Below, in pieces: positions 59,162 to 64,000 of a DNA stretch of 64,000 bases. Source of the stretch: Mesorhizobium sp. 1M-11 (GTDB taxonomy: Bacteria; Pseudomonadota; Alphaproteobacteria; Rhizobiales; Rhizobiaceae); the NCBI RefSeq assembly GCF_001303895.1, contig NZ_LJSD01000050.1, positions 176,001 through 240,000 on the forward strand, in the 5' to 3' direction. A program made the position numbers and the translations under genes. The notes below the pieces were generated by a model. It was not told where the DNA came from, searched no databases, and was given only the letters and a program-made list of their open reading frames with translations. Position 1 is the stretch's first letter. The number at the start of each line of letters is the position of its first letter.

Positions 59162-59183
59162 ATGCAGTGGAGGACGAGAGCCC

Positions 59184-60416
59184 ATGGCCGAAGCCGGGAA
59201 GTTGCGCTTTCATGTTCCGGAACCGGAGGTAAGGCCGGGTGGAACACCGGATTTCTCCAACGTTCCCATTCCCAAGGCCGGCTCCGTGCCCAAACCGCCG
59301 ATCGATGTCGATCCCCGCGAAATCCGCGATCTGGCTTTTTCGATCATCCGCGTCCTGGATCGCGCCGGCGAGTCGGTCGGTCCCTGGGCCGGCATGCTCA
59401 GCGATGAAGAGCTGTTGGAAGGCCTGCGTCACATGATGACGCTGAGGGCCTTCGATGCGCGCATGCAGATGGCGCAACGCCAAGGCAAGACCTCCTTCTA
59501 TATGCAGCATCTGGGTGAGGAGGCGGTGAGCTGTGCCTTCCGCAGGGCGCTCGACAAGGGTGACATGAATTTCCCGACCTATCGGCAAGCCGGGCTTTTG
59601 ATCGCCGACGACTACCCGATGGTCACGATGATGAACCAGATCTATTCGAACGAAGCCGACCCGCTGAAGGGGCGGCAGCTGCCGATCATGTATTCGTCGA
59701 AAGAGCACGGCTTCTTCTCGATCTCCGGCAATCTGGCTACGCAGTACATCCAGGCAGTGGGTTGGGCGATGGCCTCCGCGATCAGCGGCGACACGCGCAT
59801 TGCCGCTGCCTGGATCGGCGACGGTTCGACGGCGGAATCGGATTTCCATTCGGCCTTGGTCTTTGCCTCGACCTACAAGGCTCCGGTCATTCTCAACATC
59901 GTCAACAACCAGTGGGCGATTTCGACCTTCCAGGGCATTGCACGCGGCGGCGCCGGCACCTTTGCGGCGCGTGGCCTGGGTTTCGGCATTCCGGCCTTGC
60001 GGGTCGACGGCAATGACTATCTCGCCGTGCATGCCGTGGCGAAATGGGCGGCCGAACGTGCGCGCGCCAATCTCGGGCCGACACTAATCGAATATGTGAC
60101 TTATCGCGCCGGCGCGCATTCGACCTCGGACGATCCGTCGGCCTATCGGCCGAAAGCTGAATCGGAGGCCTGGCCGCTCGGTGATCCGGTGGTGCGGTTG
60201 AAGAACCATCTTGTCCATCGCGGCGTCTGGTCAGACGAACGCCACGCACAGGCTGAAACCGAAATCCTCGAGACCGTCATCGCAGCGCAGAAGGAAGCCG
60301 AGTCGCACGGCACACTGCATGCCGGCGGCAAACCGTCGATCCGCGACATGTTCGAAGGGCTCTATGCCGAGATGCCGCCGCATCTCAGGCGCCAGCGCCA
60401 GCAGGCGGGGATCTGA
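59184..60416 (+). CDS. bkdA1: Branched-chain 2-oxoacid dehydrogenase E1 alpha
   Basis: A 410-residue E1-alpha subunit of the 3-methyl-2-oxobutanoate dehydrogenase complex. It decarboxylates the 2-oxoacids of valine, leucine and isoleucine with thiamine diphosphate. The TPP-magnesium motif is GDGSTAESDFHSAL near 213, ending in NNQWAIS, with the family N-terminus FHVPEPEVRPG. The ATG at 59184 has GGAGGACGAG. The length matches Pseudomonas BkdA1 (410). It heads the bkdA1-bkdA2-bkdB-lpdA operon. Confidence 0.95.
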   Translation: MAEAGKLRFHVPEPEVRPGGTPDFSNVPIPKAGSVPKPPIDVDPREIRDLAFSIIRVLDRAGESVGPWAGMLSDEELLEGLRHMMTLRAFDARMQMAQRQGKTSFYMQHLGEEAVSCAFRRALDKGDMNFPTYRQAGLLIADDYPMVTMMNQIYSNEADPLKGRQLPIMYSSKEHGFFSISGNLATQYIQAVGWAMASAISGDTRIAAAWIGDGSTAESDFHSALVFASTYKAPVILNIVNNQWAISTFQGIARGGAGTFAARGLGFGIPALRVDGNDYLAVHAVAKWAAERARANLGPTLIEYVTYRAGAHSTSDDPSAYRPKAESEAWPLGDPVVRLKNHLVHRGVWSDERHAQAETEILETVIAAQKEAESHGTLHAGGKPSIRDMFEGLYAEMPPHLRRQRQQAGI

Positions 60417-60419
60417 ACC

Positions 60420-61433
60420 ATGGCACGCAAGACCATGATCGAGGCTATTCGCGATGCCATGGATGTCGCGATGGGGCTGGACGAACGCGTCGTCGTTTTT
60501 GGCGAGGATGTCGGTTTTTTCGGTGGCGTGTTTCGCTGCACGCAGGGCCTGCAGGCAAAATACGGCAAGAGCCGCTGCTTCGATGCACCGATCAACGAAT
60601 CCGGTATCGTCGGTGCGGCGATCGGTATGGCCGCCTACGGCTTGAAGCCCTGCGTCGAGATACAGTTTGCCGACTATATGTACCCCGCATACGACCAGTT
60701 GACCCAGGAAGCCTCGCGTCTGCGCTATCGCTCCAATGGCGATTTCACCTGTCCGATCGTCGTGCGCATGCCGACGGGTGGCGGCATCTTCGGCGGCCAG
60801 ACCCACAGCCAGAGCCCCGAGGCCCTGTTCACCCACGTCTCGGGCCTGAAGACCGTGGTGCCGTCCAATCCATCAGACGCCAAGGGCCTGCTGATCGCGG
60901 CCATCGAAGATCCGGATCCGGTCATCTTCCTGGAGCCCAAACGGCTCTACAACGGTCCGTTCGACGGCCATCACGACAAGCCCGTCACGCCGTGGTCCAA
61001 GCATGAACTGGGCGAAGTCGCCGACGGTCACTACACAGTGCCGCTCGGCAAGGCGGTTATCCGCCGCCCGGGCAATGCCGTGACGGTGCTTGCCTATGGA
61101 ACCATGGTCTACGTCGCCCAGGCTGCGGCCGAGGAGACCGGCATCGACGCCGAGATCATCGATCTGCGCACGCTGCTGCCGCTCGACCTTGATACCGTCG
61201 TGGAGTCGGTGAAGAAGACCGGACGCTGTGTGGTGGTGCACGAGGCGACCTTGACCTCCGGCTTCGGTGCAGAACTGATGTCGCTGGTGCAGGAGAACTG
61301 CTTCTATCACCTCGAGGCACCGGTCGTGCGTGTTGCCGGCTGGGACACGCCCTATCCGCATGCTCAGGAGTGGGATTATTTCCCTGGACCGGCCCGCGTC
61401 GGCCGCGCGCTCATCGCCACGATGGAGGCCTGA
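60420..61433 (+). CDS. bkdA2: Branched-chain 2-oxoacid dehydrogenase E1 beta
   Basis: A 337-residue E1-beta subunit. It pairs with E1-alpha to form the thiamine-dependent decarboxylase heterotetramer. Typical stretches are VVVFGEDVGFFGGVFRCT, NESGIVGAAIGMA and VHEATLTSGFGAELMSLV. It starts 3 bp after the bkdA1 stop codon. Confidence 0.95.
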   Translation: MARKTMIEAIRDAMDVAMGLDERVVVFGEDVGFFGGVFRCTQGLQAKYGKSRCFDAPINESGIVGAAIGMAAYGLKPCVEIQFADYMYPAYDQLTQEASRLRYRSNGDFTCPIVVRMPTGGGIFGGQTHSQSPEALFTHVSGLKTVVPSNPSDAKGLLIAAIEDPDPVIFLEPKRLYNGPFDGHHDKPVTPWSKHELGEVADGHYTVPLGKAVIRRPGNAVTVLAYGTMVYVAQAAAEETGIDAEIIDLRTLLPLDLDTVVESVKKTGRCVVVHEATLTSGFGAELMSLVQENCFYHLEAPVVRVAGWDTPYPHAQEWDYFPGPARVGRALIATMEA

Positions 61434-61434
61434 C

Positions 61435-62763
61435 ATGGGTGAGTATGTCATCAAGCTGCCTGATGTCGGCGAAGGTGTGGCCGAGGCAGAACTCGTCGAA
61501 TGGAGCGTGAAGGTCGGCGACCTCGTGCGCGAAGACACTGTGCTGGCGGCCGTCATGACCGACAAGGCGACGGTGGAGGTCCCTTCACCTGTGGACGGAG
61601 AGATTCTCTGGCTCGGCGCCGAGATCGGCGACACGGTGGCGATCGGTTCGCCGATCGTGCGGCTCAAGGTGGCCGGCGAAGGCAATGTGACGGCAACAGC
61701 GGACACCAAGCCCGTGGCCGCCGGCAAAGCCGAGAAACTTGCGAAGGTTGAGGTCGCGAAAGAAGCTCCGGCGGAAGCGGCGCCCAAGGAGCCGGTTGAG
61801 GCCAGGCCAGCGGCATCGTCAGTTCCAGCGGCAACGAAGAACGTATCCCGTCCGTCCGCCTCTATCGGTGGCGCGCCGCGTCCCGAAGGTGAAAAGCCGC
61901 TGGCGTCGCCGGCGGTACGGCTTCGCGCCAAGGAGGCCGGCATCGATCTGCGCCAGGTCGCAGGCACCGGACCGGCCGGCCTTATCCGGCACGAGGACAT
62001 CGACGAATTCCTCGCACGGGGACCGCAGACGATGCGGCCGGCGACCGGCCTTTCGCGCAACGAGAACGTCGAGGAGATCAAGGTCATCGGACTTCGGCGC
62101 AAGATCGCCGAAAAGATGAAACTCGCCAAATCGCGCATCCCGCACATTACCTATGTCGAGGAGATCGATGTGACGGCGCTGGAAGAACTGCGCGCCGCAC
62201 TCAACAAGGAGAAGCGCGCGGATCGGCCGAAACTGACGCTGCTGCCTTTCCTGATGCGGGCAATGGTCAAGGCAATCGGCGAGCAGCCGCTGCTGAATTC
62301 GCTGTTCGACGATGAGGCCGGCATCATCCACCAGCATGGCGGCATCCACATCGGCATCGCTGCCCAGACCGCGAATGGGCTGGTCGTGCCTGTGGTGAAA
62401 CATGCCGAGGCGCGCGACCTGTGGGATTGCGGCGCCGAGGTCAATCGTCTGGCGGAAGCCGCCAAGACAGGCACGGCGACCCGCGACGAGCTTTCCGGTT
62501 CGACCATCACCATCACCTCGCTGGGGGCCATGGGCGGTGTTGTGACCACGCCCGTCATCAATCATCCAGAAGTCGCAATCATCGGCGTCAACAAGATGAT
62601 GGTGCGACCGATGTGGGACGGCACCCAGTTCGTCCCGCGCAAGATGATGAACCTGTCATCCAGTTTCGATCATCGCATCGTCGATGGCTGGGACGCGGCG
62701 GTATTTGTCCAGCGCATCAAGGCGCTTCTGGAAACCCCGGCGCTGATCTTCGTGGACAACTGA
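61435..62763 (+). CDS. bkdB: Dihydrolipoamide acyltransferase E2 of branched-chain complex
   Basis: A 442-residue E2. One lipoyl domain carries its attachment site in MTDKATVEV (Lys44). An Ala/Pro-rich linker, the peripheral subunit-binding domain (ASPAVRLRAKEAGIDLRQV near 155) and the catalytic domain with DHRIVDGW near the end follow. It transfers the branched acyl group from E1 to coenzyme A and forms the complex core. The start follows the bkdA2 stop almost directly. Confidence 0.95.
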   Translation: MGEYVIKLPDVGEGVAEAELVEWSVKVGDLVREDTVLAAVMTDKATVEVPSPVDGEILWLGAEIGDTVAIGSPIVRLKVAGEGNVTATADTKPVAAGKAEKLAKVEVAKEAPAEAAPKEPVEARPAASSVPAATKNVSRPSASIGGAPRPEGEKPLASPAVRLRAKEAGIDLRQVAGTGPAGLIRHEDIDEFLARGPQTMRPATGLSRNENVEEIKVIGLRRKIAEKMKLAKSRIPHITYVEEIDVTALEELRAALNKEKRADRPKLTLLPFLMRAMVKAIGEQPLLNSLFDDEAGIIHQHGGIHIGIAAQTANGLVVPVVKHAEARDLWDCGAEVNRLAEAAKTGTATRDELSGSTITITSLGAMGGVVTTPVINHPEVAIIGVNKMMVRPMWDGTQFVPRKMMNLSSSFDHRIVDGWDAAVFVQRIKALLETPALIFVDN

Positions 62764-62821
62764 AGATGCATTGCTTTCACGATCATCAGCCAGCGAACCT
62801 TCCTCAACGGGGACTTGGGCA

Positions 62822-64000
62822 ATGAAGGACATTTCCTGCAAACTGCTCGTCGTCGGCGCCGGTCCCGGCGGCTATGTCTGCGCCATCCGCGCTGGCCAGC
62901 TCGGCATCGACACCGTGATCGTCGAAGCGGCGAAGCCGGGAGGAACCTGCCTCACCATCGGCTGCATTCCCTCCAAGGCGCTGATCCATGCCGCCGAGGA
63001 GTTCGAGAAAGTCGCGCATATGGCCGAAGGCATCAGTCCGCTTGGCATAACGACAGCAGGCCCTTCCATTGATTTCGGAAAGACCATCGCATGGAAAGAC
63101 GGTATCGTAAGCCGGCTTACAAATGGCGTTTCCGGACTGCTCAAGAAGGCCAAGGTCAAGCATGTTTCCGGTTGGGCGACATTCAGGGACGGCAAGACCG
63201 TGGAAGTCGAAACCGAGACCGGCCTGCAGGTGATCCGTGCCGAAACCGTCGTCATCGCCACCGGTTCGGCCCCGGTCGAGCTGCCGTTCCTGCCTTTCGG
63301 CGGTTCGGTGATCTCTTCGACCGAAGCGCTGTCGCTGGCCGAGGTGCCCGAGAGGCTCGCCATCGTCGGTGGCGGTTACATCGGGCTGGAACTCGGCATG
63401 GCCTTTGCCAAGCTCGGCTCCAGGGTGACGGTGGTGGAGGCGTTGCCGCGCCTGCTCGCACAATATGATGCTGAACTGACCAAGCCGGTGACGAAGCGAC
63501 TGGCCGAGCTTGGGGTGGACGTGCTGACGGAGGCCAGGGCCAAGGGTCTCTCGAGCAAAGGCGACGCGCTGCTGGTGGAAACCGCTGCCGGCAAGGACGT
63601 GAAGATCGAGGCCGACAAGATTCTCGTCACGGTTGGGCGCAAGCCGGTAACGGAAGGGTGGGGCCTCGACCAGATCGATCTGGATATGAATGGCCGCTTC
63701 ATTCGCATCGACGAGCAATGTCGCACCTCGATGCGTGGTGTCTTTGCGATCGGCGACGTGACCGGCGAGCCGATGCTGGCACACCGCGCCATGGCGCAGG
63801 GCGAGATGGTGGCCGAGATCGTGGCTGGACACAAACGCAGCTGGGACAAACGCGCCATTCCGGCGGTCTGCTTCACCGATCCGGAAGTGGTGAGCGTGGG
63901 ATTGTCGCCGGATGAAGCGAAGGCCTTAGGCGGCGAGGTCAAGACGGGACTGTTTCCGTTCACCGCCAATGGCCGTGCCATGACGAAGCTCGGCGAAAGC
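62822..64000 (+). CDS. lpdA: Dihydrolipoyl dehydrogenase E3 (partial, runs off the window)
   Basis: The first 393 codons of an E3 of about 465, cut by the window end. The FAD motif is VVGAGPGGYVCAIRAG near residue 10; the redox disulfide lies in GGTCLTIGCIPSKAL (Cys43, Cys48); the NAD motif is VGGGYIGLELG near 181. It reoxidises the dihydrolipoamide of E2 with NAD. In most E3s the disulfide loop reads CLNxGC; here it is CLTIGC. It lies 58 bp after bkdB and completes the operon. Confidence 0.95.
   Translation, partial: MKDISCKLLVVGAGPGGYVCAIRAGQLGIDTVIVEAAKPGGTCLTIGCIPSKALIHAAEEFEKVAHMAEGISPLGITTAGPSIDFGKTIAWKDGIVSRLTNGVSGLLKKAKVKHVSGWATFRDGKTVEVETETGLQVIRAETVVIATGSAPVELPFLPFGGSVISSTEALSLAEVPERLAIVGGGYIGLELGMAFAKLGSRVTVVEALPRLLAQYDAELTKPVTKRLAELGVDVLTEARAKGLSSKGDALLVETAAGKDVKIEADKILVTVGRKPVTEGWGLDQIDLDMNGRFIRIDEQCRTSMRGVFAIGDVTGEPMLAHRAMAQGEMVAEIVAGHKRSWDKRAIPAVCFTDPEVVSVGLSPDEAKALGGEVKTGLFPFTANGRAMTKLGES

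Larger units (their letters stand above)
58803..59183. other. 381-bp gap with two repeat hairpins, between divergent holA and bkd operons
   Basis: The gap holds the holA and bkd promoters. It includes a hairpin at 58840-58868 and an interspersed repeat at 59120-59161. An open frame from 58836 to 59072 begins inside the first hairpin and has no recognisable product, so I do not call a gene here. Confidence 0.5.

Noticed and set aside
1..64000. tRNA, rRNA, CRISPR, prophage or insertion sequence
   Set aside because: No tRNA-like cloverleaf, rRNA segment, spaced repeat array, integrase or transposase was seen on reading both strands; small tRNAs could still be missed by eye.

Overview
This 64-kb window looks like chromosomal DNA from a Rhizobiales alphaproteobacterium, most likely Mesorhizobium or a close relative such as Aminobacter (the genus is inferred from gene order and protein style, not tested). 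It is GC-rich and densely packed. Genes overlap by 4 bp in many operons, and the right half is a replication-origin/partition neighbourhood. I see no rRNA, tRNA, insertion sequence, prophage or CRISPR array.

Left part (1-14 kb): a lipoprotein L,D-transpeptidase, a CueR-like regulator, MmcB, an Rrf2 regulator overlapping a thioredoxin-reductase-like flavoprotein, several small regulator/oxidoreductase units (TetR, LysR, SDR, NAD(P)H:quinone reductase), then a metal/cofactor block. In that block a ZigA-type COG0523 GTPase sits behind a Zur-box-like palindrome. A cobalamin riboswitch follows and leads into a BtuD-BtuF-BtuC type vitamin B12 importer. A DUF899 protein with a coupled small membrane protein follows.

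Middle (14-33 kb): a membrane-bound MHYT-GGDEF-EAL c-di-GMP protein, an Arg-rich Tat-type exported protein, mutS divergent from the malic enzyme maeB, an MFS pump with a divergent LysR regulator, a histidine phosphatase and an adenosine-kinase-like PfkB protein, two tandem TolA-C-like periplasmic proteins, a PEP-mutase-family enzyme, and an Lrp/AsnC-MFS-dut-HAD cluster with two palindromes at its head.

Right part (33.8-64 kb): two housekeeping blocks, maf-aroE-coaE-dnaQ / secB / fxsA / timA-mltA-smr-xre and hemE-hemJ-rho / mnmE-mnmG-rsmG-parA-parB / holA. The 398-bp gap between ppsR and hemE (46271-46668) has the marks of oriC: DnaA-box-like 9-mers, eight GANTC (CcrM) sites and an AT-rich flank. 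Six parS or parS-like sites lie between 47.0 and 55.4 kb: four around the mnmE-mnmG gap, one inside rsmG and one inside hemE. The window ends in a branched-chain 2-oxoacid dehydrogenase operon (bkdA1-bkdA2-bkdB-lpdA), with lpdA cut by the window edge.

Most of the window is ordinary core genome. The most informative signals are non-coding: the origin with its dense GANTC cluster, the variant parS array, and the Zur-box/COG0523/small-ORF/B12-riboswitch arrangement. I found no convincing wholly new multi-gene system.
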